A stretch of 64,000 nucleotides of DNA from Saprospiraceae bacterium (lineage in GTDB: Bacteria > Bacteroidota > Bacteroidia > Chitinophagales > Saprospiraceae), in assembly GCA_016715965.1 (NCBI GenBank), contig JADJXG010000001.1:760501-824500 (forward strand). Direction: 5' to 3'. The position numbers and the translations under genes were made by a program. The notes under the pieces were generated by a model, which was given only the letters and a program-made list of their open reading frames with translations, was not told the origin of the DNA and searched no databases. Positions 1 to 10,155 of the stretch are shown one piece after another; positions within the stretch are counted from its first letter, which is position 1, and each line of letters begins with the position of its first letter.

Positions 1-3000
1 TGGAGGAAACCAAAAATCCAATGTTCTGCTTTAATCTGATTAGTTTGATGTCTCTGATATTTCCTCTCAATCCCTTTTCGGTCAGTGGAAAATTATAATA
101 ATGACATTGATGTGCCGGATCTAATTTTACCATACCGCCAATTCCCGCATCCGCTCGTGTGGTTTCAATTTCGCTATCCATAAAATTACCAGCAAATAAA
201 ATTTCTTCCAATCCGTCCTGATCCCAATCCATTGCCAATAGGGAGGTCGTTGCAGACATTTGAGCTTGTGGTGGCAAATGAACCATTTTGAAGTCTCTTC
301 CGGTATTAAAAAAAATAACCGACCCAAATATTTTTGCATTCAAGTGAAGTCCGGATGATTTTCCCTCTGACAATATATCATCCAGAGATGCTTCAGAGAA
401 CAACCGGTAGGTAGGGAATTTTTCTTTAATGAAGGGCAGCTGTTCCGATGCACACTGTCTTCCGCGGACGGGCACCAATTTGTTTTCATTGTGCTTGGCC
501 AACAAAATGTCATAAGTTCCGTTCTGATCAAAATCGTCGCAGAAAACTTCCAATGGATGATCTTTGTCCGGTTGAAACTTATAGTTTTGGCCCATATTCC
601 CGGCAACCAAATCGATGTTTCCGTCCCGATCCAAATCAGAGGCAGAAAGCGATTGCCACCAACCTTCTGTATTCTGCAATCCCGGGAATTGGGAAGAAAT
701 GTCTTCCATCTTATCATTCTTCCATTTATAAATGGTGACAGGCATCCATTCGCCCACCAGAATCAGTTCTTGTTTTTGATCTTTATCGATATCTGCACAA
801 ACAGCCGCTGTGATCATTCCGGGATTTAAATTTGGCAATGCTTTACTGAGGTCGGTAAATTGAGCCTTGCCATCATTTCTCAACAAATAAGACCTTGGTG
901 CAAATGGATATTGATTTGGCTTGCTTCGTCCTCCCCTGAAAATATCCAAATCTCCATCTCCGTCAAAATCGAAAATGGCAATATCTGATCCGGATGAAGC
1001 AATGGCTGGTAAATGCTTGTTTGCTTTTACAAAATTGCCTCTGCCATCATTCAGATACAATCTGTCCTGATAGCTTGCACCTTCTTCCAGATCATTTCCA
1101 CCGGACACCACATATAAGTCGAGATCTCCATCACCATCAGCATCAAAAAAAGCAGAACCTACATCTTCAAATTTTGCGTCCTGCCAAATAAATTTTTGTT
1201 GGCTTACGAAGAATTTACCCTCCCCGTTTTGAAAATAAACCTGGGCCTTCTGGTTGCGTGCGGCACCTACAAAGAAATCTTCCAATCCGTCCTTGTTGAT
1301 ATCTGCTATGGCAAGACATGGACCCAATCTACTCAATCTATGGGGTAGCAGAATTTGCTTCTGATAATCATTGAATAAATTTTCTTGATGGATAAAAGGA
1401 GGGCTGATCAATTGATCGGTTTGATCCGTGAAAAGACTTTTGGTGGTTACCCTACTTTGGCTTGAGATTGCATCTGAATATTTTGCAATAAACAATTGAC
1501 CGATCGCTGGCTTGTGATAAACTGCTTTTTTGCCATCCTGCCATATCACTTCGACGGAATCCACAGAGTTTCTTTTTCCCAATCCAAAGAATAAATCAGA
1601 CTGTGAGCTAGACAAGTATCCTCTAGATACGCGAAGCCTTGCGGTCTGTTTTGTTGTATCTGTATAAACATGACAAGTCGTACCAATCCCCATGAGGTTT
1701 GATGCGCTTCCGATCAATCGGACCTGGAAACTCCGATTGGTGTTTTGGTTGTTCCGATAGATGAAGGCCTCCTCATCTATATTACTGATCACCAAATCGA
1801 GATCACCATCTCCATCCAAATCCGCAACAGCAGCACCATTGGAATAACTGGGTTCAGAGATTCCCCATTCAGTCATTTTTTTATCAAAATTAAAATGGCC
1901 CTTATTTTGAAAAACAAAATTGGCCAATTTTACAGCTGGATAAAATTCATAAAGATTTTGGGGCCCGTCGAGACGAATCGCATCACCACCAGATCTTTTA
2001 GTTAAGTTCTTTACTTTTTCTTCTCCATCCCGATCGTAAACATCCATTCTGAAACCATTGCTTACGAATATATCTTTAAGGCCATCCAAATCGAAATCAG
2101 AAATGAGGGCGGCCCAGGACCAATCGGTTTTGTCCACACCAATCATTTGTGATATGTCACCAAACGCTCCATTGCCATAATTATACTGCAAGGTGTTGTG
2201 CATGTATTGTCGATGAAATCCAAAATAATCCAAACTATCCATAAATGGAATATCCATAACAGGCATCGAAGTTTTGCTTCTTTTATAATCGGCAGGACGC
2301 ATTTCAGCAACAAACAGCTCTTCATGTCCATCGTTGTCAATATCACCCCAATCCGCACCCATGCTGTAAAAAGAAACATGTGGAAAATACTCTTTAACGG
2401 ACTCCTTGAATGTACCATCTTTTTGATTGATGTACAAGTAATCGTTTTCAATAAAATCATTGCTGACAAAAATATCATCGTATCCATCCCCGTTGACATC
2501 TGCATTCATCACAGCAAGACCGTATGAATAACAGGGAAATATTCCTGAAAATGCAGTCACGTTGGTAAATTTCTGATTGCCATCATTGCGATACAACTGG
2601 TGGGTCACCAATCGCAAATCGTCCGAATAGGTCTGATTCTTAAATTTAACGATATCCTGAATCCCGATCAACCATCTGTCTGGTCTGTTGGCAACAAATA
2701 AATCCAGATCGTTGTCATTGTCCATATCAAAAAAAAGAGCTGTCATCGAATATCCTGGATCCGCTATCCCATACTTTTCTGCTTCTTCCTTGAAGCTGAG
2801 ATTCTTTTGGTTGATAAATAACAAATTCTTGTTGTTACCCCCTTTTTCGGTATAGGCAGCCTGGCAAACATAAATATCCGGATAACCATCATTGTTGATG
2901 TCAACAATGCTCACTCCTGTATGCCAACCTTTATAGGGCAATATTCCAGCAGAACTGGTGATGTCCTCAAACTGAAAATTACCTTTGTTAATATAAATTC

Positions 3001-3286
3001 TATCGTGAACCTGATTGCCGGTAAAATATAAATCCTGTAATCCATCCTGATTAAAATCAGCAACGGCAACACCTCCTCCGTTGAAAATATAATTAAAGTT
3101 GAGAATGTATTCCTGATTCGTTTGGGTAATTTTGTTGTTAAAAATCACACCTGTTTCAGAAGGCTTTAATAGCGAAAATAGTTTTGCAGATTTCTCATTC
3201 TGATTAGGCAAATCCTTCTGATCGGAACATTGAATAAACAAGCTACTTCCAATTAATACAAAATAATAAGCTATATCAAGTCTCAT
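1..3286 (-). CDS. FG-GAP/VCBS repeat lipoprotein with ASPIC/UnbV domain (paralog 3 of operon, 3' end cut by window)
   Basis: The ATG at 3286 opens a frame that stays open to the window edge, about 1095 codons. By comparison with the two upstream paralogs (1097 and about 1099 aa) only some 12 residues plus the stop are missing. The N-terminus is a lipoprotein signal ending in LFIQC at about residue 20, so an outer-membrane or surface lipoprotein is expected. The body is rich in calcium-loop-like DxNxDGxxD motifs of FG-GAP/VCBS beta-propeller repeats, and a central ASPIC/UnbV-type segment follows the family order seen in the other two copies. It starts 38 bp after the stop of the previous paralog, so it is likely co-transcribed. 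The substrate is unknown; the family is usually surface-exposed and linked to binding or adhesion. Being open at the edge, it lacks a visible stop. Confidence 0.88.
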   Translation of the reverse strand, partial: MRLDIAYYFVLIGSSLFIQCSDQKDLPNQNEKSAKLFSLLKPSETGVIFNNKITQTNQEYILNFNYIFNGGGVAVADFNQDGLQDLYFTGNQVHDRIYINKGNFQFEDITSSAGILPYKGWHTGVSIVDINNDGYPDIYVCQAAYTEKGGNNKNLLFINQKNLSFKEEAEKYGIADPGYSMTALFFDMDNDNDLDLFVANRPDRWLIGIQDIVKFKNQTYSDDLRLVTHQLYRNDGNQKFTNVTAFSGIFPCYSYGLAVMNADVNGDGYDDIFVSNDFIENDYLYINQKDGTFKESVKEYFPHVSFYSMGADWGDIDNDGHEELFVAEMRPADYKRSKTSMPVMDIPFMDSLDYFGFHRQYMHNTLQYNYGNGAFGDISQMIGVDKTDWSWAALISDFDLDGLKDIFVSNGFRMDVYDRDGEEKVKNLTKRSGGDAIRLDGPQNLYEFYPAVKLANFVFQNKGHFNFDKKMTEWGISEPSYSNGAAVADLDGDGDLDLVISNIDEEAFIYRNNQNTNRSFQVRLIGSASNLMGIGTTCHVYTDTTKQTARLRVSRGYLSSSQSDLFFGLGKRNSVDSVEVIWQDGKKAVYHKPAIGQLFIAKYSDAISSQSRVTTKSLFTDQTDQLISPPFIHQENLFNDYQKQILLPHRLSRLGPCLAIADINKDGLEDFFVGAARNQKAQVYFQNGEGKFFVSQQKFIWQDAKFEDVGSAFFDADGDGDLDLYVVSGGNDLEEGASYQDRLYLNDGRGNFVKANKHLPAIASSGSDIAIFDFDGDGDLDIFRGGRSKPNQYPFAPRSYLLRNDGKAQFTDLSKALPNLNPGMITAAVCADIDKDQKQELILVGEWMPVTIYKWKNDKMEDISSQFPGLQNTEGWWQSLSASDLDRDGNIDLVAGNMGQNYKFQPDKDHPLEVFCDDFDQNGTYDILLAKHNENKLVPVRGRQCASEQLPFIKEKFPTYRLFSEASLDDILSEGKSSGLHLNAKIFGSVIFFNTGRDFKMVHLPPQAQMSATTSLLAMDWDQDGLEEILFAGNFMDSEIETTRADAGIGGMVKLDPAHQCHYYNFPLTEKGLRGNIRDIKLIRLKQNIGFLVSS

Positions 3287-3324
3287 GTTTAAATAGTATG
3301 ATTTAATGGACGGATCTTTCTGCT

Positions 3325-6300
3325 CTAATTTTTAATATCATACACCCTGAGTTGATCATCGTTGGAGGAAACCAATAATTTTTTACCGGATGCAGTTTGA
3401 ATCAGCTTTATATCCTTGACATCGTAGGGTAGAAACAATCCAGACTGCAGCACACTTAATGCAGAATATCCCTGCGTTTTGTTTAAAATCAGGTTGCCCA
3501 CGCCTGCATCTGCTCTGGTCGTTTCTATTTCCGGATGAAAATAATTACCCGCCAGTAAAATGTCCTTTTTACCATCCTTGTCAAAATCATTTACCAGGAT
3601 AGATTGTGTGGTGCTGATCTGCGCCTGGATGGGAAGAGCATGGATTTTAAATCCCTTACCTTCATTGATAAATACGCAGGTTCTGAATTCTTTGGCCTCC
3701 AATTTTATTCCACTTTGAAGACCTTCCCCATAAATTTTTTCGAGATCGGCCTCTGCAAAATCATTGTAATTTGGAAATTTGTTGTTAATAAACGGCATCT
3801 GTTCCTGACTGCATTGCTTTCCCCTTACAGGAACTTTGATGTCTCCATTGTATTTTGCCAAAACGATGTCGTAAGTACCCGTACTGTCAAAATCATTGCA
3901 ATATACCTGGAATGGCTTTTCAGGGGTCGCGTGAAACTTATAATTCAATCCAAGATTAGCACCAATCAGATCCATATCTCCATCGCCATCCAGGTCTTCG
4001 GCCACGAGACCATTCCACCAACCCTCTGTATTGTTAAAACCAAGGCTTGTCTGATCCATTTTGGAGAATTTTCCATTTTCAAATCGATAAGCCTGAATAG
4101 GCATCCATTCTCCGGCGATGATCAATTCTGAGCTTTTGTCTCCATCAATGTCCGCCCATGTTGCTGCTGTCACCATACCAGGCTTCAGTAATTCGGTTGC
4201 CATTTGTTCTGTAACATCGCTAAAAACAGCTTTGCCCTGATTTTGCATCAGATAGGATCTTGGTGGGAATGGATACTGATCAGGAACCAATCTACCTCCC
4301 CTGAAGATATCCAAATCACCGTCACCATCAAAATCGTGGACAGCGACAACAAATCCCGATGAACTAATTTTTGGTAGTGTGGAAGATTTGGTGAAGTTTC
4401 CTTTTCCATCATTCAAATACAATCGATCCTGGTATCCTGGACCTTCTTCAACTTCAGATCCACCGGACACCACGTACAAATCCTGATCTCCATCAGCATC
4501 TGCATCAAAAAAAAGTGCACCCAGGTCTTCGAATATTCTATCATTTTCAAGGCTTTTCTGTGCAAGCTGAGTAAAACTTGCATTCTGTGACTGGATATAG
4601 ATCGCACCGCTTTGCTGACGAGCTCCTCCGATAAAAAAATCTTCCAATCCATCACCGTTGATATCGGCAACTGCGATTTTTGGTCCAATCCTGCTCAAGC
4701 GATGGGGCAAGAGGATTTGTTTGCGGTAATCATCGAAAACATTTTCCTGATGTTTGAAAGAGGGTTTGAGTGGATCCGATGAAAACGAAAAAAATACTTC
4801 CTTTTTTTCTTCCAATTCGTTGGTTGGATCTTTGGCATTGTTGTAATCAATGGTAATCAGTTTTCCCGTCTTTTGATCTTTAATTTCCTCCACTTTACCA
4901 TCAGGCCATGTAATTTTAATCAGGTCTATTTTCTTGTGATCAGCTGTGCCAAAATGGATCACAGGTTCACAGGCTGAAAGATATCCTCTGGAGGTACGCA
5001 TCTCTGCATATTGCATTTGATCGCCTACCATGATCTTTACCTTGACGCCTATCCCTTGTGGGTTCTTTTCTGGTCCCTTGCATTGAATTCTCAAATAACC
5101 CATTCCTGAACCGCTGTTTTTAAAAACAAAAGCCGGCTCATCCATATTGTTGACCACCAGATCAAGATTGCCATCATTGTCAAGATCTCCAATTGCAGCA
5201 CCATGGGATTGACTCGGGTGGTTGAGCCCCCATTCCTTCATCGCTTTTGTAAAAGTCAGATCTCCATTGTTTTTAAAAGCGTAATTGACCGCTTTAAACG
5301 AAGGTAGATTGCGCATAATTTCCTCCGTGGATTTATTCTGGTTGTTGTACTTTAGATCATTCATTAATCCTGCATATGCATCTCTGTTATACAGGTCTCT
5401 TTTGATGCCATTCGCGACATACAAATCCCGAAAGCCATCGTTGTCCAGGTCACAAATCAAAGACGCCCACGACCAATCGGTGCGATCCACCCCTGCCAAT
5501 TGGGAAATGTCAGAAAAGTGTCCGTTGCCATGGTTGAGCTGAAGACTATTGTGCATGTATTGTCGATGCATACCAACTGCATCCATCGTATCAAACAGCA
5601 AAGGGCTCATCACCGGCATGGAAGTTTTTGATCGCTTGTAATCTTCTGGTCGCATTTCTACGGTGAAAATATCCTCCCAACCATCGTTGTTGATGTCTCC
5701 AAAATCTGTTCCCATGGAGTAATAGGGCACATGACCCGTTACTTCCTTGATCATTTCTTTGAATGTACCGTTACCCTGATTTTGATAATAGTAATCGTTC
5801 TCCACAAAGTCATTGGCCACATAAATGTCCTGATCGCCATCCTGATCGAGATCTCCTGTTGTCACACTGAGTCCATAGGCAAAGTTTCTGGTGATACCGG
5901 CTTCTTCTGTCACCATGGTGAAGGTATTGTCTCCATTGTTTCGGTAAAGATTATCCCTGCTTAAAATGCTGTTGACCTCTTTGCCTTCCATCACATCTTG
6001 AACATTGAGGTAATATTTCTCAGGGCGGTTGGTCACATACAAATCCAGATCGTTGTCATTGTCATAATCAAAAAAACAAGCAGCAATTGAAAATCCAATG
6101 TCTGCAATGCCGTATCTGGAAGCCAGCTCTGTAAATGTATTGTCACCGTTGTTGATATACAATAGATTGGCATTGTTTTCCGGATCATTCTTGAATCCGC
6201 CGCGGCAAACATAGATGTCGAGGAATCCATCGGCATTGACATCAGCCATGGCCACCCCGCTGCGCCAACCGCTCAAGTTGGCAATTCCGGAAGACTCAGA

Positions 6301-6618
6301 GATGTCTTCGAATTTAAAATTTCCTTTGTTGAGGTACAATTTGTCTTTGGCCCGATTGGCTGTAAAATAAATGTCCTGTAATCCGTCGTTATTAATATCA
6401 CCAATGGCTACGCCTGCTCCATTGTACAAGTAGTTAAAATTAAAAATGTGTTCATCCGGTTTTTCAATAATCTTGTTTGAAAATTTGATACCGGACTTTT
6501 CAGGATCGATCAGTTGAAAAAGCGGATCCTGGTTTTTTCCTCCTTTCTCAGTGCATTGAAACAATATTAAGCTGGAAGCAATAAGTAAAAAATTATAACG
6601 AATGGTCTGCATGTTCAT
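3325..6618 (-). CDS. FG-GAP/VCBS repeat lipoprotein with ASPIC/UnbV domain (paralog 2)
   Basis: A protein of 1097 aa with a lipoprotein signal ending LILFQC at about residue 22. Repeated motifs such as GDINNDGLQDIYF and DYDNDNDLDLYVTN mark FG-GAP/VCBS propeller blades across residues 60-480 and again 650-1000. Between them, at about 530-600, lies an ASPIC/UnbV segment with the typical RGYLSACEPVIHFG and ITWPDG stretches. The start abuts the TAA of the upstream paralog with no intervening base; a second ATG three codons in is an equally possible start. The three copies probably arose by tandem duplication and have diverged. A role in surface binding or attachment is inferred from the family, not shown. 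Confidence 0.92.
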   Translation of the reverse strand: MNMQTIRYNFLLIASSLILFQCTEKGGKNQDPLFQLIDPEKSGIKFSNKIIEKPDEHIFNFNYLYNGAGVAIGDINNDGLQDIYFTANRAKDKLYLNKGNFKFEDISESSGIANLSGWRSGVAMADVNADGFLDIYVCRGGFKNDPENNANLLYINNGDNTFTELASRYGIADIGFSIAACFFDYDNDNDLDLYVTNRPEKYYLNVQDVMEGKEVNSILSRDNLYRNNGDNTFTMVTEEAGITRNFAYGLSVTTGDLDQDGDQDIYVANDFVENDYYYQNQGNGTFKEMIKEVTGHVPYYSMGTDFGDINNDGWEDIFTVEMRPEDYKRSKTSMPVMSPLLFDTMDAVGMHRQYMHNSLQLNHGNGHFSDISQLAGVDRTDWSWASLICDLDNDGFRDLYVANGIKRDLYNRDAYAGLMNDLKYNNQNKSTEEIMRNLPSFKAVNYAFKNNGDLTFTKAMKEWGLNHPSQSHGAAIGDLDNDGNLDLVVNNMDEPAFVFKNSGSGMGYLRIQCKGPEKNPQGIGVKVKIMVGDQMQYAEMRTSRGYLSACEPVIHFGTADHKKIDLIKITWPDGKVEEIKDQKTGKLITIDYNNAKDPTNELEEKKEVFFSFSSDPLKPSFKHQENVFDDYRKQILLPHRLSRIGPKIAVADINGDGLEDFFIGGARQQSGAIYIQSQNASFTQLAQKSLENDRIFEDLGALFFDADADGDQDLYVVSGGSEVEEGPGYQDRLYLNDGKGNFTKSSTLPKISSSGFVVAVHDFDGDGDLDIFRGGRLVPDQYPFPPRSYLMQNQGKAVFSDVTEQMATELLKPGMVTAATWADIDGDKSSELIIAGEWMPIQAYRFENGKFSKMDQTSLGFNNTEGWWNGLVAEDLDGDGDMDLIGANLGLNYKFHATPEKPFQVYCNDFDSTGTYDIVLAKYNGDIKVPVRGKQCSQEQMPFINNKFPNYNDFAEADLEKIYGEGLQSGIKLEAKEFRTCVFINEGKGFKIHALPIQAQISTTQSILVNDFDKDGKKDILLAGNYFHPEIETTRADAGVGNLILNKTQGYSALSVLQSGLFLPYDVKDIKLIQTASGKKLLVSSNDDQLRVYDIKN

Positions 6619-9600
6619 TTATTTTTCTTTGAGGAGAATTTTTAAGGGGCCATTGTTGGATGTTGCAATTAATCCCAGTTTCTGACCTATTTTAATTTCT
6701 TTCATATCTTTAACATCCGTCTTGAGGAAAACACCGCTCTGCTGAATGGACAAGGGTGCAAATTGATGGTCCCTTGACAACAAAACCAAACCTGCAGAAG
6801 CATCCGCAGGAGTAGTCTCCACTTCAGTCTTAAAAAGATTTCCACACAAGACCAGATCTTTCGAACTGTCGCCGTCAAGATCACCGGAGAAAATGCCGTG
6901 TACGGCTGAAAATTGCGTCTCAACGGGAAGGATTGTTTTCTCAAATGTTCCACCCCGATTCCATAAAACAAGGCTTCTAAATTCCTTTGCTTGCAAATGC
7001 AGGGCTTTTTCCAATCCTTCTCCATAAATATCTTTCAAATTTGCATTAGCAAACTGGCTGTAGCTTGGAAATTTTGTTTTAATGAATGGCATTTGCTCCT
7101 GACTGCATTGCTTACCCCTGACAGGCATCTCAAAATCACCCACATATTTTGCAAGTACAATATCGTAGGTTTTATTCTGGTCAAAATCATTTGCATAAAT
7201 TGAAAAAGGTTTTTCAGGAGAGGCATGAAACTTAAAATTTTCTCCGATGTTGCCACACACCAAATCTGATTTTCCATCCTTGTTAAGGTCGGTCAAATGC
7301 AAGCTCCACCACCAGCCTTCTGTATCTTGTAAACCGTACTTGGCTTGATCTGCTTTTGTCAAAGTCTGACCATTGTTTTCCCATACCTGGATGCTCATCC
7401 ACTCTCCTGCTACCACAAGATCTGTTTTCTGGTCAGAGTTGACATCCAATGCCACTGCAGAGGTAATCATTCCACTGTATCTGAGGTCACCAAGTATGGA
7501 TTTGGACTGATCTGAAAATATTCCATTTCCTTCATTTCGAAAAAAATAAGACTCAGGAGCGGAAGGATATTTCAAATGCACCAATCTGCCGGGCCTGAAC
7601 AGATCCATATCTCCATCATTTTCGTAATCCATCAAAACCACAGCTGATCCACTGGATCTCGTGGCGGGAATATTTTTCAGCGCTTTTTTAAATTGTCCCT
7701 TGCCATCATTCAGATAAAGTCTATCCTGATAGAAAATGCCTTCTGCTGCTTCGCTGCCACCGGAAACCACGTACAAATCCAAATCATTGTCACCATCTGC
7801 ATCGAATAAAACGGAGCCCATATCTTCAAAAGCTTTATCCGTGTCAAATGCTTTTTGGTGGGATTTTTGAAAGCGGTTTGAATTGTTTTGCAGATACAAA
7901 GCCCCCGCTTGATTTTTTGCACCCCCTACATAAAAATCTTCCAATCCATCTCCATTTACATCTCCTACGGAGACAAACGGACCCAGTTGACTCGTTCTAT
8001 ACGGTAATAAAATCTGCACATCAAAATCTCCGTAAGAATTCTCCTTGTGTTGAAACAAAGGATCCAGAATGTTTTCTGTTACATCAGAAAACATGGGTTT
8101 ATCGGAATTAAATCTGTCAGAAAAAGGCTTGCTTGAATGGCTATAATCAAAAACTATTTTAGATCCTTTTTTGATCTGTGTGATGGTTTCAGTATTTCCA
8201 TCTGCCCAGGTAATGGTCACACTATCTGCCAACTTATTGTCCCCCATTCCAAAATGAACCACGGGTTCGCTGCATGACAAATACCCTCTTTGAATTCTCA
8301 TTTCAGCGGCAGTGGAAATGGATTTTGAAATCATCGAAATGCGGGCACCTATTCCAAGCGGATTTCCGGGAGGTCCTTTGCAGCTGATTCTTATTTGTTG
8401 GTCTGGTTGAGGATTTTCATTTCTGTAAATAAAAGCCAGCTGCTCCAGATTGTTGACGACCAAATCCAAATCACCGTCGTTGTCAAGATCAGCAGTTGCA
8501 GCGCCATTGGAAAAAGAGGCTTTGTCAAATCCCCATTCATTCATTGCTTTTTGAAAGCGGAGATTTCCTTCATTCCGAAACATATAATTGACAATATTCA
8601 CCGAAGGAAAAAGAGCAAACAATTCATCCACTGAATTAAATCTGTGGTTGTTTTTAACCAGCGAATCGATCATTGCATCTCCATCGCGATCATTCATATC
8701 GCGCTTGTATCCATTGGTCACATAAATATCCCTCAAACCATCGTGGTCAAAATCGGCCATGATGGGTGCCCAGGACCAATCTGTTTTGTCGAGTCCGGAG
8801 AGCTGAGAGATTTCTGAAAAATAGCCAGAACCCCGATTCAAAAACATGGCATTGTGCATAAACTGAACATGAATATCCATCATGGCCATGGTGTCGTATA
8901 CGGGAGGATTCATCGCCGGCATGGAAGTCTTGCTTCTTATATAATCTTCCGGTCTCATTTCCAAAACAAAGAGATCTTCCAATCCATCATTGTTGATGTC
9001 GGCCATATCAGCACCCATGGACAGCAGGGTCGTATGATTGGCAAACTCTTTTATTTTTTCTTTGAAAGTGCCGTTTTTTTGATTCTCATAATAAAAATCC
9101 GGCCATCTGAAATCATTGCAAACATAGAGATCCTGCCAACCATCCTGATTAAAATCACCGGCAATTACACTAAGTCCATATCCATAGGTTGAACTTATAC
9201 CGGCCGCAGCAGTCACTTCTGAAAATTTACCATTTCCATCGTTGCGATACAATCTGTGATGGCAGGCATGAATGTTTAGTTTCTTTTCATCTTCAAGCTG
9301 CTTGAAAGAATTGTAAAATCTCTCTGGACGATTCGTCACATACAAATCCAGATCATGGTCATTGTCCATGTCAAAGAAAACGGAAGAGATCGAATATCCG
9401 GGATCATCGATTCCGTATTCGGCCGCGCTCTCCAGAAAACTCAGATCTCCCTGATTGATAAAAAGTAAATTGGTATTTTCCGATGCAGCCCGGTTGTGAT
9501 CGCCCCTGCAAATATAGATATCCAAGAGACCATCACCATTGATATCCACGATGCTGATCCCATTTTTCCAACCTTTGAATTTTGCAATACCTGCGTTGAC

Positions 9601-9918
9601 TGAAATGTCTTCAAACTTCATGGCCCCTTTGTTCAGGTATAGTTTATCCGGCACTTGATTGCCTGTAAAATAGAGATCGACCAGACCGTCGTTGTTAAAA
9701 TCCGCGGTGGCAACTCCTCCTCCATTAAACATATAAGCAGAATAGTATATATTTTCCTCCAGTGTTTCAGTGATCGGGTTGGTAAACCTGACTCCGGTGT
9801 GGGCAGGATCCATCAGAGTAAATCCCATACTTTTGGAGGATTTTTTATCATTTTGTCCACAGGAAAAAAAGACTGCAATCAAAAGAAAAAAAGTCCAATT
9901 GGATATTGAAAAAGGCAT
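6619..9918 (-). CDS. FG-GAP/VCBS repeat lipoprotein with ASPIC/UnbV domain (paralog 1, first gene of operon)
   Basis: About 1099 aa starting at the ATG at 9918 (MPFSISNW). A longer reading frame begins with TTG at 9939, but that TTG is part of a TATCTTTG promoter box, so the shorter start is preferred. The signal sequence ends VFFSC, giving a lipoprotein. It has the same architecture as the two downstream copies: propeller blades with GDVNGDGLED and DADGDNDLDLY motifs, an ASPIC/UnbV segment at about residues 525-600 (RGYLSCSEPVVHFG), then a second propeller region. It heads a three-gene operon of paralogs transcribed leftwards. Function beyond a surface beta-propeller lipoprotein is not readable. 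Confidence 0.92.
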   Translation of the reverse strand: MPFSISNWTFFLLIAVFFSCGQNDKKSSKSMGFTLMDPAHTGVRFTNPITETLEENIYYSAYMFNGGGVATADFNNDGLVDLYFTGNQVPDKLYLNKGAMKFEDISVNAGIAKFKGWKNGISIVDINGDGLLDIYICRGDHNRAASENTNLLFINQGDLSFLESAAEYGIDDPGYSISSVFFDMDNDHDLDLYVTNRPERFYNSFKQLEDEKKLNIHACHHRLYRNDGNGKFSEVTAAAGISSTYGYGLSVIAGDFNQDGWQDLYVCNDFRWPDFYYENQKNGTFKEKIKEFANHTTLLSMGADMADINNDGLEDLFVLEMRPEDYIRSKTSMPAMNPPVYDTMAMMDIHVQFMHNAMFLNRGSGYFSEISQLSGLDKTDWSWAPIMADFDHDGLRDIYVTNGYKRDMNDRDGDAMIDSLVKNNHRFNSVDELFALFPSVNIVNYMFRNEGNLRFQKAMNEWGFDKASFSNGAATADLDNDGDLDLVVNNLEQLAFIYRNENPQPDQQIRISCKGPPGNPLGIGARISMISKSISTAAEMRIQRGYLSCSEPVVHFGMGDNKLADSVTITWADGNTETITQIKKGSKIVFDYSHSSKPFSDRFNSDKPMFSDVTENILDPLFQHKENSYGDFDVQILLPYRTSQLGPFVSVGDVNGDGLEDFYVGGAKNQAGALYLQNNSNRFQKSHQKAFDTDKAFEDMGSVLFDADGDNDLDLYVVSGGSEAAEGIFYQDRLYLNDGKGQFKKALKNIPATRSSGSAVVLMDYENDGDMDLFRPGRLVHLKYPSAPESYFFRNEGNGIFSDQSKSILGDLRYSGMITSAVALDVNSDQKTDLVVAGEWMSIQVWENNGQTLTKADQAKYGLQDTEGWWWSLHLTDLNKDGKSDLVCGNIGENFKFHASPEKPFSIYANDFDQNKTYDIVLAKYVGDFEMPVRGKQCSQEQMPFIKTKFPSYSQFANANLKDIYGEGLEKALHLQAKEFRSLVLWNRGGTFEKTILPVETQFSAVHGIFSGDLDGDSSKDLVLCGNLFKTEVETTPADASAGLVLLSRDHQFAPLSIQQSGVFLKTDVKDMKEIKIGQKLGLIATSNNGPLKILLKEK

Positions 9919-9936
9919 AGCTTTCTTATTGGGCTG

Positions 9937-9970
9937 CAAAGATATGGAATTAATTCAATCAGCCCGGCAA
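9937..9970 (-). promoter_or_regulatory. Bacteroidota-type promoter of the FG-GAP operon
   Basis: On the minus strand TATCTTTG (9944-9937) matches the -7 consensus TAnnTTTG. A TTG lies 23 bases upstream at 9970-9968, at the limit of the reported N17-23 spacing. Transcription would begin near 9930, about 12 bases before the ATG at 9918, which decides against the TTG start at 9939. Confidence 0.6.
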
Positions 9971-10155
9971 TTGGCTGGTAGCAGAACGCAGAGCAATCTG
10001 AAAAAAAAATAGAATAAAAATAAATCGGGGAGCTTGTTTAAAATACTTTTACATTTACAGGGCGAATTTCAGATAAACCACTCATCTCAAGCCGGGACCT
10101 TATATCCTGAAATCTGAGTAAGATATTTTATTTTTTAATATAAATACTACTTAGT

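Noticed and set aside
3604..4131. Long antisense frames opposite the FG-GAP genes (e.g. 3604-4131 plus)
   Set aside because: They are frame shadows of the strongly biased Asp/Asn-rich coding repeats; no start or family support.
9919..9939. Longer TTG start of the first FG-GAP gene
   Set aside because: The TTG is inside the TATCTTTG promoter box.
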